Positions 8,947 to 17,287 of a stretch of DNA of 64,000 nt are shown here, piece by piece. How positions within the stretch are numbered: position 1 is the first letter of the stretch; each line of letters begins with the position of its first letter. The stretch lies in the NCBI RefSeq assembly GCF_030068605.1, contig NZ_JASJOU010000007.1, positions 124,001 to 188,000 of the forward strand, given 5' to 3'. The DNA comes from Xanthocytophaga agilis (GTDB lineage: Bacteria > Bacteroidota > Bacteroidia > Cytophagales > 172606-1). The notes under the pieces are model-generated. The model searched no databases. It was not told where the DNA came from and saw only the letters and a program-made list of their open reading frames with translations. Position numbers and translations under genes: made by a program.

Positions 8947-9521
8947 CAAACAACAAGTATCTTATCCTTACTATTCTTAAATAATTCGATCTGTAATGCA
9001 AGTAACTTATGTAATTCGACCAAATCATCCTGAGGTTCTTCCCACCAGGAAACTTTAATTGTTCGAAAGAAATTCTCAAAAATATGTATGCCATACAAAG
9101 TTCCATCTAATCCAACTCCATTCATAGGTGTAATACGGAAAGGTATGCTGGTAGCATAGATTTTTTCCAACAATTGGGTTAACTGCACGGCCGGAATGAG
9201 AATCTTTTTATAGCCAGGTGCTATCGTCTTCCGACTTATCAGCACATTCTCATAGAGTGAATATGTCTGGATGCCGGTCTCTTCTTCTTGCCGGATATCC
9301 CAGATATAATTTATTTCAAAAGGAGGCATATAGAGAATCTGCACTTTTAATTGACCTATACCTCGAATGGACAAATCTTCGTCTATAGGTCTCGGACTGC
9401 TTAGAACTTCTTTTCTTTTATTCTCCTCTTCAACTCTTTGAGTCTCCCGTCTGGAATCTCCCACACTTTTAATCTTACGAGCATAGGCTTCAGGATCAAT
9501 TGGTGGTTTAGGCTTATACAC
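8946..9521 (-). CDS. Hypothetical protein (possible immunity-type small protein)
   Basis: A 191-residue cytoplasmic-looking protein with no signal peptide. The best start is GTG at 9521 (reading MYKPKPPIDPEAY); an ATG nearby at 9526 is in another frame. The N-terminus to about residue 50 is charged and probably disordered, followed by a mixed alpha/beta body and an acidic Trp-containing C-terminal helix (SWWEEPQDDLVELHKLL). Small acidic proteins of this kind placed next to similar unknown genes are often toxin immunity proteins, but I see no toxin in the window and recognise no family. It follows the broken gene upstream by 24 bases and could be cotranscribed with it. Confidence 0.62.
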   Translation of the reverse strand: MYKPKPPIDPEAYARKIKSVGDSRRETQRVEEENKRKEVLSSPRPIDEDLSIRGIGQLKVQILYMPPFEINYIWDIRQEEETGIQTYSLYENVLISRKTIAPGYKKILIPAVQLTQLLEKIYATSIPFRITPMNGVGLDGTLYGIHIFENFFRTIKVSWWEEPQDDLVELHKLLALQIELFKNSKDKILVV

Positions 9522-9545
9522 GTCATATCTGGTTTATTGTTGAAA

Positions 9546-10177
9546 TTATTCTATTGAGCAACTTTGAATCCTATCATATATGGATAAATAGTCACTTTTT
9601 ATGTATTGAGAAACAAGTAAATAATTGCCATACAAAATCTTTTCACTCTTTTTGTAAATAATCTCTTGAATTTCTTTATCTCCATTGCATCTCTCAATCA
9701 GTTGAGAATGCTCTTTTAACCATTCTGATTTACTCCACATATTTTCATATAGAGATAGTTCAATTTCCAAAATATGAAACTTATAAGTGGCATCTTTCTT
9801 AAGTTGCTCAAAATCTTCCTCAGATAAAGAATAGTAATGTTGTGGCTCTCGTTGTATTGCTTCCAGATACAACGGAAAAACTTCTTGCAATGACTTTATA
9901 CTATTCCCCCAATATGATTTTGCAAGAGTGAGAAAAGGTATACCTAATTTGGTGTTCTTAGTGAGAACAAACTCCCAGAAATCTATTTCCTGCTCTTTAG
10001 TCCAGCCATAATTGCACTGCATAAAATGAGAATGGATTCATGCTCCAAAAACTCATATCTGGAAATAAGAGCTTTGATTTTTTCGTAGCTGTAGTTCTTC
10101 TGTACGAAATCTCCGATTTGTGTTCCTTGGACTGTCAAACCGGGTTTTGTATTATATATTCCAAGCTGATGTAGCAT
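9546..10177 (-). pseudogene. Hypothetical gene split by an apparent frameshift
   Basis: Two overlapping frames on the minus strand look like halves of one protein of about 205 residues. The first runs 10177 to 9983 (starting MLHQLGIYNTKPGLTVQG) and the second 10022 to 9546 (starting MQCNYGWTKEQEIDFWEF). They overlap by 40 bases, and the second frame has a stop only six codons upstream of its ATG. Adding one base to the A-run at 10023-10026 (a T-run in the coding sense) joins them smoothly. Alternatives are two genuine overlapping genes or a sequencing slip in the run. The product is all-alpha and acidic in appearance, without recognisable motifs; context suggests an immunity-like role, which is speculative. 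Confidence 0.5.
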
Positions 10178-10300
10178 CTTATTCTATAGTCTCAGATAAG
10201 TTTCTATTCCAAACTTAGAATTTATAAGTAAAGAAACGACTGAAGGCCATTCGAATATAAGGGATGTTTCATTTTTTCGAAAGTGTATAGCTGTAAAATG

Positions 10301-10328
10301 AAGAAGTCCGGTTATAACCGGACTTCTT
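10301..10328 (-). terminator. Perfect palindrome overlapping a stop codon
   Basis: A perfect 28-base palindrome: AAGAAGTCCGGTTA followed directly by its complement TAACCGGACTTCTT. It contains the TAA of the minus-strand gene at 10312-10314 and is followed in that direction by CATTTTAC. It would form a stable hairpin and probably ends that transcript. Confidence 0.65.
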
Positions 10329-10710
10329 GTAGTTGTAGTGTTTCCGTAATATCTTCAAAGACACTATACCCTCTTCCTATTTTATCTGATTTTTCAACGG
10401 TTATAAATACATCCTGCCCTCCCTCATCAAACTCATGGTATATGTGTGTTATGACCAGTACGAGCTTGGCATCTTTCTCAATTACATCAACTATTCTATT
10501 GCGTATCTCTGCTATTTTATCCGGATGTTTATCTGAGATAACTTCAAATCCTTCTTTGCCTAAAAATATAGCTTCGCCAACTCTTGGCAGATAAGTTAGT
10601 TTACCTGTTAGTTTTAATCTAAAAGGTAATCCCAATACTAGTTGAATAGTAGATTCCATGTCTATGAATAAGTGATTATGAAAAAATTTAAAACTACACT
10701 GAATGTCCAT
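10312..10710 (-). CDS. Hypothetical protein, 132 residues
   Basis: A small soluble protein with no signal peptide. An internal Met at residue 18 (10659), opening MESTIQLVLGLPFRLKL, is an equally good start and would give 115 residues. The sequence alternates short hydrophobic strands with charged turns (VGEAIFLGKEGFEVISD; KLVLVITHIYHEFDEGGQDV), suggesting a small beta-rich fold. I do not recognise a family. It belongs to the same run of small minus-strand unknowns as its downstream neighbours. The stop codon lies within a perfect palindrome that likely terminates transcription. Confidence 0.68.
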   Translation of the reverse strand: MDIQCSFKFFHNHLFIDMESTIQLVLGLPFRLKLTGKLTYLPRVGEAIFLGKEGFEVISDKHPDKIAEIRNRIVDVIEKDAKLVLVITHIYHEFDEGGQDVFITVEKSDKIGRGYSVFEDITETLQLQEVRL

Positions 10711-10857
10711 GTAGATTGGACCTCTCTATTGCATAAATAACAGTGCCTGATTAAATTTTAATGAGGGATAATAGTTATGTAGGTGACTGGAAAATATCAC
10801 ACTTGTTTGTCCAACTATTTTTACAGCTAAAAGTTGTTGAGTACGACAATGGAATTC

Positions 10858-11301
10858 TTATTGCCACAATTCCAAAAAAATATAAACTTCATTATCTGAC
10901 AGCCCTCTCACTTTTTCAGTGAACCCTCTTTTAGTATAAAACGCCATTGCCGTTCTATTTTTTTCTAAACACTTAAGCCCTACAGGCAAACCAATTTTAT
11001 CTATTATCGTGTCCAATAATTTGGACCCAATACCAAGGTTATGATAATTCTTATCCACATACAAATGATGAATGAAATTGTCTGTTAACCAAACCGCAAT
11101 GAATCCAACGACTTTATTTTTGGCGAGTGCAACTAAGATATACTCCCCTTCTGTTTCCTTATCGAAATCCAACAAAGTAAAAACGCTTGTATCTATCCAG
11201 ACAAAAGTTTGCTGTCTGACTTCTAAAAACAGAGTTCGCAATTCAGCTATATCCTTTTGCTGCTTTTCTCGTATTTTAATTTCTGAAACTGTGCTGTTCA
11301 T
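10858..11301 (-). CDS. GNAT family N-acetyltransferase
   Basis: A 147-residue acetyltransferase of the GNAT fold. Visible elements are the N-terminal IREKQQKDIAELRTLFLEV, strand 4 KVVGFIAVW, strand 5 with the acetyl-CoA site NFIHHLYVDKNYHNLGIGSKLLD (the NLGIGS turn stands for Q/RxxGxG/A), and the C-terminal signature CLEKNRTAMAFYTKRGF. These are the family's usual elements and length. It should transfer an acetyl group from acetyl-CoA to an amine; the substrate cannot be read from sequence. It stands alone, separated from the tRNA gene by a strong symmetrical terminator. Confidence 0.92.
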   Translation of the reverse strand: MNSTVSEIKIREKQQKDIAELRTLFLEVRQQTFVWIDTSVFTLLDFDKETEGEYILVALAKNKVVGFIAVWLTDNFIHHLYVDKNYHNLGIGSKLLDTIIDKIGLPVGLKCLEKNRTAMAFYTKRGFTEKVRGLSDNEVYIFLELWQ

Positions 11302-11346
11302 ACATTGAAATAGTGTTTGTAAAGCAACGAAAGTGATAGAAAATAC

Positions 11347-11377
11347 AAAAGGTCTTAGAGAGTATCTAAGACCTTTT
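11347..11377 (-). terminator. Terminator after tRNA-Val
   Basis: AAAAGGTCTTAGA and TCTAAGACCTTTT form a perfect 13-bp stem around GAGTA. It lies just downstream of the minus-strand tRNA gene and upstream of the GNAT gene, so it separates the two transcripts. Confidence 0.85.
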
Positions 11378-11387
11378 GTTAATATAG

Positions 11388-11462
11388 TGGAGGCTGAGGG
11401 ATTCGAACCCCCGACCCTCTGCTTGTAAGGCAGATGCTCTGAACCGGCTGAGCTAAGCCTCC
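11388..11462 (-). tRNA. tRNA-Val (anticodon TAC)
   Basis: On the minus strand the 75-base gene begins GGAGGCTTAGCTCAGCCGG and ends AGCCTCCA. The acceptor stem GGAGGCT pairs with AGCCTCC, the anticodon stem TCTGC pairs with GCAGA around loop CTTACAA (anticodon TAC, reads GTA and probably other GTN codons), and the T-arm contains GGTTCGAATCC. CCA is not encoded. The D-loop has the usual AGCTCAG...GGTTCAGAGC. Confidence 0.96.
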
Positions 11463-11678
11463 TTTTTGCTTTCCATTGTTTGACTTGTTGTCGTTGAATG
11501 GGACTGCAAAAGTATGGTCTTTTTTTTATAACGCAATATTTGAGACAAAAAAAAATTAAAAAAATATTCTCACATAGAAAATCAAACTGACTATCAGCAT
11601 TTTACTATTTTTAAAATTTTCTTCTTGTTTCAGAAAAAATCTTTCTTCATAATTTTTCAAATTCCGATAAAATTATTT

Positions 11679-11686
11679 TAACTTTG
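11679..11686 (+). promoter_or_regulatory. Candidate -7 promoter box for rpmG
   Basis: TAACTTTG fits TAnnTTTG and lies about 48 bases before the rpmG ATG in a very AT-rich leader. The -33 region is T-rich but lacks a clear TTG. The position is typical for ribosomal protein genes in this phylum. Confidence 0.5.
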
Positions 11687-11733
11687 CAGTCCTGTTTTAA
11701 AAAGCATTCGATTCATTAAAAATATTTACAAAA

Positions 11734-11916
11734 ATGGCAAAGAAAGGTAACCGTGTGCAGGTAATTCTGGAATGCACCGAACAAAAAGATTCTGGCGTTG
11801 CAGGAATGTCTCGTTATATCACTGTTAAAAACCGTAAAAACACAACTCAACGTATCGAGTTGAAAAAATATAATCCGTTCCTGAAAAAAGTAACGGTTCA
11901 TAAAGAAATCAAGTAA
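11734..11916 (+). CDS. rpmG: 50S ribosomal protein L33
   Basis: A 60-residue protein beginning [18 protein letters not shown] and containing the family text [27 protein letters not shown]. Length and sequence are typical of the cysteine-free type of bL33 (no paired CxxC motifs, so probably zinc-independent). It belongs to the large ribosomal subunit near the E site. In many Bacteroidota rpmB (L28) precedes it; here rpmB is not in the upstream 270 bases, which instead hold a promoter. The next gene, the bL38 homologue, follows 95 bases on and is probably in the same transcript. Confidence 0.97.
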   Translation: MAKKGNRVQVILECTEQKDSGVAGMSRYITVKNRKNTTQRIELKKYNPFLKKVTVHKEIK

Positions 11917-12011
11917 TCGTTCGTGTTAGCTGGTTTTTAGAAAAGTTTATCTAAACAATAGCATTCTGATTACTCAATTAACTCTTCATCTTACTAACGT
12001 TTACAAAGAAA

Positions 12012-12163
12012 TGGCAAAGAAAGTTGTTGCGACCCTGAAAAAAAATGATGGCAAAGGTTTTGTCAAAATCATTAAAGCTGTAAAGTCACCAAAAACTGGT
12101 GCTTATACATTTAAAGAAGAGATGGTATCTACTGAAGAAGTACAAGCCGCTCTGAAACGCTAA
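12012..12163 (+). CDS. Bacteroidota-specific ribosomal protein bL38 (DUF4295), frame uncertain
   Basis: The DNA encodes MAKKVVATLKKNDGKG followed by KIIKAVKSPKTGAYTFKEEM and a C-terminus ending AALKR, which is the DUF4295 family found next to rpmG throughout Bacteroidota and, from published ribosome structure work in Flavobacterium as I recall, a ribosomal protein (bL38). By my base count the distance from ATG 12012 to TAA 12161-12163 is 152 bases, one short of a multiple of three: the GGTTTG at 12057-12062 would need one more T to read G-F-V. As printed, the first frame ends at TAA 12081. This could be a real lesion, a sequence error or my miscount. The family identity is sure; intactness is not. 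A strong terminator follows. Confidence 0.72.
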
Positions 12164-12184
12164 GCGCATTTTGATTTCAAATCT

Positions 12185-12212
12185 AAAAAGTCCCTTGTTG
12201 GGACTTTTTTTG
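12185..12212 (+). terminator. Rho-independent terminator after rpmG-bL38
   Basis: AAAAAGTCCC and GGGACTTTTT form a 10-bp stem with loop TTGTT and a T-run. It lies 21 bases after the bL38 stop and about 70 before ftsY, so ftsY probably has its own promoter or is reached by read-through. Confidence 0.9.
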
Positions 12213-12284
12213 TTATTTTAGGCCATTAATTCACCCGGTTCCAAAATTAGCTTATTCTGGCAACCTGAAATTTGAAAAATACAC

Positions 12285-13247
12285 ATGGGACTTTTCGATT
12301 TTTTAAAACCTAATAAAGAAGAACAAAAAGAGTCATTAGACAAAGGGCTGGAAAAAACAAAAGAAAGCTTCTTTAGCAAGCTAGGTAAAGCAGTTATTGG
12401 AAAGTCAAAGGTGGATGAAGAAGTACTCGACGAACTGGAAGAGATACTTCTGACATCAGACGTTGGAGTTGCTACAACCCTCAAAATCATTGAGCGTATA
12501 GAGAAAAGAGTTGCAGAGGATAAATATTTAAATGCCAGTGAACTGGATTCAATTTTAAGAGACGAAATCGCAAAGTTACTATCAGAGAATCGTTCACAGG
12601 ATATCAAAAACTTTGATGTACCGGATACAACCAAACCCTATGTGATTATGGTAGTAGGTGTAAATGGTGTAGGTAAAACTACTACCATTGGTAAACTGGC
12701 AGCTCAATTTCATAAAGCTGGAAAAAAGGTGGTATTAGGAGCAGCGGATACCTTCCGGGCAGCAGCAGTAGATCAGCTAAAACTTTGGGGACAACGAGTA
12801 GGTATTCCAGTAATTGATCATGGCATGAATACTGATCCGGCATCTGTTGCCTTTGATGCGGTGAAGCAGGGAAACGAACAAAAAGCTGATATTATTATTG
12901 TAGATACTGCAGGTCGATTACACACAAAAGTCAACCTAATGCAGGAACTCACAAAAATAAAACGCGTTATGCAGAAGGTAGTACCTGATGCACCCCATGA
13001 AGTACTACTGGTACTGGATGGTAGTACAGGGCAGAATGCATTTATTCAGGCTCAGGAGTTTACCAAAGCTACTGATGTAACAGCTCTGGCTATTACCAAA
13101 CTGGACGGAACGGCCAAAGGAGGTGTGGTAATTGGGATATCAGACCAATTTAAGATTCCGGTAAAATACATTGGGGTAGGAGAGAAAATTGATGATCTTC
13201 AGTTGTTTGATAAAGTCGCTTTCGTCAATTCTTTATTTAAGAAATAA
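12285..13247 (+). CDS. ftsY: Signal recognition particle receptor FtsY
   Basis: A 320-residue SRP GTPase. Residues 1-30 are a short lysine-rich lead with no long acidic A domain, then the N helical bundle (about 30-110) and the G domain with P-loop GVNGVGKTTT (125-134), the DTFRAAAVDQL motif, DTAGRLHTK (G3) and TKLDGTAKGG (G4 and after). It docks ribosome-nascent chain-SRP complexes at the inner membrane for cotranslational insertion. The short form without an extended A domain is usual in Bacteroidota. Position after the rpmG-bL38 pair is the conserved order in this phylum. Confidence 0.97.
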   Translation: MGLFDFLKPNKEEQKESLDKGLEKTKESFFSKLGKAVIGKSKVDEEVLDELEEILLTSDVGVATTLKIIERIEKRVAEDKYLNASELDSILRDEIAKLLSENRSQDIKNFDVPDTTKPYVIMVVGVNGVGKTTTIGKLAAQFHKAGKKVVLGAADTFRAAAVDQLKLWGQRVGIPVIDHGMNTDPASVAFDAVKQGNEQKADIIIVDTAGRLHTKVNLMQELTKIKRVMQKVVPDAPHEVLLVLDGSTGQNAFIQAQEFTKATDVTALAITKLDGTAKGGVVIGISDQFKIPVKYIGVGEKIDDLQLFDKVAFVNSLFKK

Positions 13248-13291
13248 TCTATTTTATTCATTTTCAAAAGGCACCTGAAAAATAGTACTCA

Positions 13292-13924
13292 TTGAGATCC
13301 TATATTATTCTCAGCCTTCTGTTTCTCACCTATAGCTGTTCTCCATTGGAAGAGCAGGAGCAAACAATTGAAATGATGTGGGTAGGCTGGGCATGTGATT
13401 GCCCTAACTGAATGAAACCAACAGATCTTTCCCTAGTAGATTCATCTGGATATGATTGCGAAAAGGAAGGAACTTGTATAAATATAGTGCCAGCCTCATC
13501 TGACCTTAAGATACCAGAAGAGCATTGGCAACAACCTGATGACTGGCATCGTTTTCGTTTTACAGGGAGATTTTATACAACGAAACGCCCTTCGTTAGGT
13601 AATGATCGGATTGTGTGGGCAAAGACGTTTCGTTATACAAAGTATGAATATATTTTATCACCTTGGCAAATAGCCAATCGAACTTTTTTAATCAAAGATA
13701 GTGTTGCAGAAAGAATAGTAGAGAATCTTTCTGAGATAAAAGATAGTTTGAACCAAGTTAATGCATACCATGAGAAGTTATATCAGGTAACCTCAGTAGA
13801 ACCTGCAACCACATCTTATCCATATTATTGTATTGCATTGGAAACAACCACAGGAGACTCAATTGTAAAAAAGTATAGAGTTGATGCCTGTAATGGGTAT
13901 GTTGAACCACTCACAGAATACTAA
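13292..13924 (+). pseudogene. Lipoprotein gene interrupted by an in-frame TGA
   Basis: From 13412 an open frame encodes 170 residues (MKPTDLSLVDSSGYDCEKEG). The same frame is open upstream back to TTG 13292 and reads LRSYIILSLLFLTYSCSPLE, a lipoprotein signal with lipobox, followed by a tract containing WVGWACDCPN, then TGA at 13409-13411. Reading the TGA as Trp gives ACDCPNW, which fits the cysteine/tryptophan motif of a secreted Bacteroidota family I recall loosely. So a nonsense change (TGG to TGA) appears to have separated the secretion signal from the body; no ATG remains at the 5' end either. Alternatively only the 170-residue part is translated, in the cytoplasm. No function is known. 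Confidence 0.5.
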
Positions 13925-13995
13925 AAACCAAATCATATTTCTCTGACAGATAAGCTCACTCTTTCCTTACTGTCATTCTTTTGTCAGAAACATAA

Positions 13996-15315
13996 ATGAA
14001 AACCAAAGGATCTGTAAAAAACAAAGTCAACATTGTGACGTTGGGGTGCTCGAAAAATCTCGTGGACTCGGAAGAAATCTTTACCCAACTCAGGGCAAAC
14101 CAGTTTGATGTAACACACGAGTCGAAAAAAGACGATGCCAATATTGTTATCGTTAACACATGTGGCTTTATAGACAATGCCAAACAAGAATCTATTGATA
14201 CAATACTACGTTACGCTGACGCCAAGGAACATGGATTAATTGATAAACTCTATGTCACTGGTTGTCTTTCACATCGGTATAAAGACGATCTGGAAAAAGA
14301 GATCCCAACTGTTGATGCGTATTTTGGTACCAATGAACTACCTCGCCTTCTCAAAACATTAAAGGCAGATTACAAACATGAACTGGTTGGCGAACGGCTA
14401 ATTACTACGCCTGCTCACTTTGCCTATCTTAAAATAGCTGAAGGTTGTGATCGCCCATGTTCATTCTGTGCCATTCCACTGATGCGTGGAGGACATATAT
14501 CCAAGCCGATCGAACAGTTGGTTAGAGAAACACAAAGTCTGGTAAAGCGTGGCACCAAAGAACTTATTCTGATTGCACAGGATCTTACCTATTATGGGTT
14601 AGACCTGTACAAAAAACGTCGTCTTGAAGATTTGCTTCGGGCTCTTTCCGATGTAGAAGGGCTGGAGTGGATACGTCTTCAATATGCCTACCCATCTGGC
14701 TTTCCAATGGAAATACTGGATGTAATGGCCGAACGTGACAATATCTGCAAATACCTGGATATGCCTCTGCAACATGGATCCAATAAAGTGTTGAAGTCTA
14801 TGCGTCGTGGGATTACCCGTAAAAAGACAGAAGAACTTATTCAGCAAATTCGTAGTAAAGTTCCAGGTATTGCCTTACGTACTACACTGATCAGCGGTCA
14901 TCCGGGAGAAACAGAAGAGGACTTTGAAGAAATGTATCGCTTTGTAGAAGAAATGCGTTTTGACCGTCTGGGTGTATTTAATTATTCACATGAAGAGAAT
15001 ACACATTCCTATACAATGGAAGACGATGTACCAGAGGATATCAAACAGGAACGTACAGATGCTATCATGGAACTACAGCAGGGAATCTCCTATGATTTGA
15101 ATCAGGCAAAGATAGGTCATACATACAAAGTCTTATTTGACCGTAAAGAAAATGGCTACTTTATAGGAAGAACAGAGCATGACTCACCTGAAGTAGATAA
15201 TGAAGTACTAGTAGAAGCAACATCAGATACGTATATACGACAAGGAGACTTTGCGACTGTTATCATTACGGATGCAACAGAGTTTGACTTATATGGACAG
15301 CTAGTAAAAGCCTAG
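13996..15315 (+). CDS. rimO: Ribosomal protein S12 methylthiotransferase RimO
   Basis: A 439-residue radical-SAM methylthiotransferase. The N-terminal UPF0004 domain shows VTLGCSKNLVDSE (Cys18) and further cluster cysteines in NTCGF and TGCLSHR. The radical-SAM site CDRPCSFCAIP (about 151-161) carries the CxxxCxxC motif. Later text PLQHGSNKVLKSMRRGITR and GHPGETEEDFEE is family-specific, and a TRAM domain closes the protein. It methylthiolates Asp of ribosomal protein S12 using two 4Fe-4S clusters and SAM. The SKNLVDSE wording distinguishes RimO from MiaB. A hairpin terminator follows. Confidence 0.97.
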   Translation: MKTKGSVKNKVNIVTLGCSKNLVDSEEIFTQLRANQFDVTHESKKDDANIVIVNTCGFIDNAKQESIDTILRYADAKEHGLIDKLYVTGCLSHRYKDDLEKEIPTVDAYFGTNELPRLLKTLKADYKHELVGERLITTPAHFAYLKIAEGCDRPCSFCAIPLMRGGHISKPIEQLVRETQSLVKRGTKELILIAQDLTYYGLDLYKKRRLEDLLRALSDVEGLEWIRLQYAYPSGFPMEILDVMAERDNICKYLDMPLQHGSNKVLKSMRRGITRKKTEELIQQIRSKVPGIALRTTLISGHPGETEEDFEEMYRFVEEMRFDRLGVFNYSHEENTHSYTMEDDVPEDIKQERTDAIMELQQGISYDLNQAKIGHTYKVLFDRKENGYFIGRTEHDSPEVDNEVLVEATSDTYIRQGDFATVIITDATEFDLYGQLVKA

Positions 15316-15341
15316 TTGAAAATAGGTTAGAAATAAAGATT

Positions 15342-15370
15342 AAGCCATGGTTATTCTATGGCTTTTTTTA
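15342..15370 (+). terminator. Terminator after rimO
   Basis: AAGCCAT and ATGGCTT form a short stem (loop of nine bases with extra wobble pairs) followed by a run of seven T. Located 27 bases after the rimO stop. Confidence 0.8.
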
Positions 15371-15401
15371 TGTTGCATGTCTAAGTCTTTTTATACAACT
15401 T

Positions 15402-16301
15402 ATGATTCAACAGCAGACCTTACAGGATTACCCGTTTCAGTATCTTTCGTCATCCGCTAATCAGTCCAAAGATATCTTTGCTGCCTACTCCATTGAGGAC
15501 TTTTCCAGAGAAACAGCACAGGTTTCTTCTATCTATTGCCGCAGAGACTTTTATAAAATTACTCTCATCAGTGGAGATGCTACGTATTCATATGGTGACC
15601 GACAAGTTATGTTACAAGCAGGGCAGTATGCGCTGTTATTCACCAATCGTGAGATTCCTTATAAATGGGAAATACACAGTGGTACATGTCAAGGATATGG
15701 ATGTGTCTTTACCGATGATTTTTTGCCCTTACATACATATCTGCGGCCAAGTGACTGGACAGTCTTTGATCCGAATGGACAATCCCTCTTTTACCTGAAT
15801 ACCGAACAGGTAGAACTATTCAGTAACTTATTTAAGAAGATGATTAAAGAATACTCATCATCATATCTACATAAACAGCAACTAATATTCATCTATTTGC
15901 TGGAATTCATTCATGAAGCATTGAGAATGGAACCGTCTATACCAGATACTAATTTTTCAGCCGCCAATCGTTTAACAGAATCATTCAGAGAGTTACTTGC
16001 TCAACAGTTCCTGGTTATTACATCACATCAAAAATTAAAATACCGGACTGCTCAGGATTTTGCAGATAAGTTAGCTGTTCATGTCAACTATCTGAACCGG
16101 ACGTTAAAAGCGGTCACTGGCAAAACAACCACTCAGCTAATAAATGAACGCATCATACAGGAAGCACGGATCTTGCTGCTTCATACAAACCTGCCCATAA
16201 ATCAGATTGGTTATTGTCTGGGTTTTGAAGAAGCTACTCACTTTACCCATTTCTTTCACAAACACACCCAGATGACGCCTTCGTCTCTACGTCAGGTTTG
16301 A
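15402..16301 (+). CDS. AraC family transcriptional regulator
   Basis: A 299-residue regulator: an N-terminal cupin-like sensor (about 25-170; GDATYSYGDRQVMLQAGQYALLF) and a C-terminal AraC/XylS double helix-turn-helix (about 200-299) with FADKLAVHVNYLNRTLKAVTGKT and the second-helix signature INQIGYCLGFEEATHFTHFFHKHTQMTPSSLR. The signal it senses is unknown. It sits directly upstream of, and in the same direction as, a short-chain dehydrogenase gene (90 bases), a common regulator-target pair in Bacteroidota; regulation of that gene is inferred. Confidence 0.94.
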   Translation: MIQQQTLQDYPFQYLSSSANQSKDIFAAYSIEDFSRETAQVSSIYCRRDFYKITLISGDATYSYGDRQVMLQAGQYALLFTNREIPYKWEIHSGTCQGYGCVFTDDFLPLHTYLRPSDWTVFDPNGQSLFYLNTEQVELFSNLFKKMIKEYSSSYLHKQQLIFIYLLEFIHEALRMEPSIPDTNFSAANRLTESFRELLAQQFLVITSHQKLKYRTAQDFADKLAVHVNYLNRTLKAVTGKTTTQLINERIIQEARILLLHTNLPINQIGYCLGFEEATHFTHFFHKHTQMTPSSLRQV

Positions 16302-16332
16302 TTTTCGTCATTGTTGGTTTGAATGGTGTCAG

Positions 16333-16361
16333 TTGTCTTCGAAAGGCATTCTTTACTTTTG
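16333..16361 (+). promoter_or_regulatory. Bacteroidota-type promoter of the SDR gene
   Basis: TTG at 16333-16335 and TACTTTTG at 16354-16361 are 18 bases apart, matching the -33 TTTG / -7 TAnnTTTG pattern of this phylum. The ATG of the SDR gene is 30 bases further on. This implies the SDR gene has its own start apart from the AraC gene. Confidence 0.6.
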
Positions 16362-16391
16362 TAAATAATCACAATTAAACTTACAAAAGAA

Positions 16392-17219
16392 ATGAGAACA
16401 TGGTTCATTACTGGTAGTTCAGCAGGATTGGGAAGAACGCTGACAGAGAAATTACTCAAACGAGGAGATCGAGTAGCTGCAACATTGCGAAAAACACATG
16501 CTCTTGATGATCTTAAAGCGGAGTATGGTGATCGGCTTTGGATAGCCCAACTGGACGTAACACATATACCTGCTATACATCAGGTTATGCAGGATGCCTT
16601 CAATGCTTTGGGTCGAATTGATGTTATTGTAAACAATGCTGGCTATGGACTTTTTGGTTCAGTAGAAGAGGCTAGCGATGACCAGATACGAAAGCAGATA
16701 GAAACAAATATTATGGGATCTATTCAGATAATTCGGGCAGCACTTCCCTATCTCCGTGCTCAGGGAGAAGGACGTATTATACAGCTTTCATCAGCCGGTG
16801 GGCAAGCTACTTACCCTAATTATGGGTATTATCATATGACTAAATGGGGTATAGAAGGATTTGCAGAAACTGTAGCTAAAGAGATTTCTATATTTAATAT
16901 CGGTTTGACAATAGTAGAGCCAGGAGCACTTAGAAATGGATTTGTAAGCAACATGGATAGCGCGACTCCTATGGAAGTATATGCACAAACGCCAGCAGGA
17001 GAAGTACGCCGTCTGATTCAAAACAATGCATTTCCCATTCCAGGCGATCCGGAAAAGACAGCTCAAGCAATTATTGACTCAGTGGATGTAACTCCAGCGC
17101 CATTGCGATTGGCACTAGGCCCAGATGCTTATACAGCGATACGCTCATCTCTTGTATCAAGGCTTGACTCTTTAGATGCTCAAAAGGATATAGCTATGTC
17201 AACAAAAGTTGAGGAATAG
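16392..17219 (+). CDS. Short-chain dehydrogenase/reductase (SDR), classical type
   Basis: A 275-residue NAD(P)-dependent oxidoreductase with the Rossmann glycine motif TGSSAGLGR (residues 7-15), NNAGYG after strand 4, the Ser of the catalytic triad in IIQLSSAGGQ, and the YxxxK pair in YYHMTKWGIEG. An Arg after strand 2 (TLRK) hints at NADPH preference. Substrate cannot be read. Its length and C-terminal pattern resemble the DltE/retinol-dehydrogenase-like SDRs that AraC-type regulators often accompany. A convergent terminator separates it from the TonB-like gene. Confidence 0.94.
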   Translation: MRTWFITGSSAGLGRTLTEKLLKRGDRVAATLRKTHALDDLKAEYGDRLWIAQLDVTHIPAIHQVMQDAFNALGRIDVIVNNAGYGLFGSVEEASDDQIRKQIETNIMGSIQIIRAALPYLRAQGEGRIIQLSSAGGQATYPNYGYYHMTKWGIEGFAETVAKEISIFNIGLTIVEPGALRNGFVSNMDSATPMEVYAQTPAGEVRRLIQNNAFPIPGDPEKTAQAIIDSVDVTPAPLRLALGPDAYTAIRSSLVSRLDSLDAQKDIAMSTKVEE

Positions 17220-17240
17220 ATCAACACAGAAACGTAAAAG

Positions 17241-17270
17241 AAAAAGCCTGGAATTGCTTCTAGGCTTTTC
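17241..17270. terminator. Bidirectional terminator between SDR and TonB-like genes
   Basis: AAAAGCCT (17242-17249) and AGGCTTTT (17262-17269) form a stem with A/T-rich flanks on both sides, suited to both convergent transcripts. Confidence 0.78.
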
Positions 17271-17287
17271 ATATCTTAATATTACTA

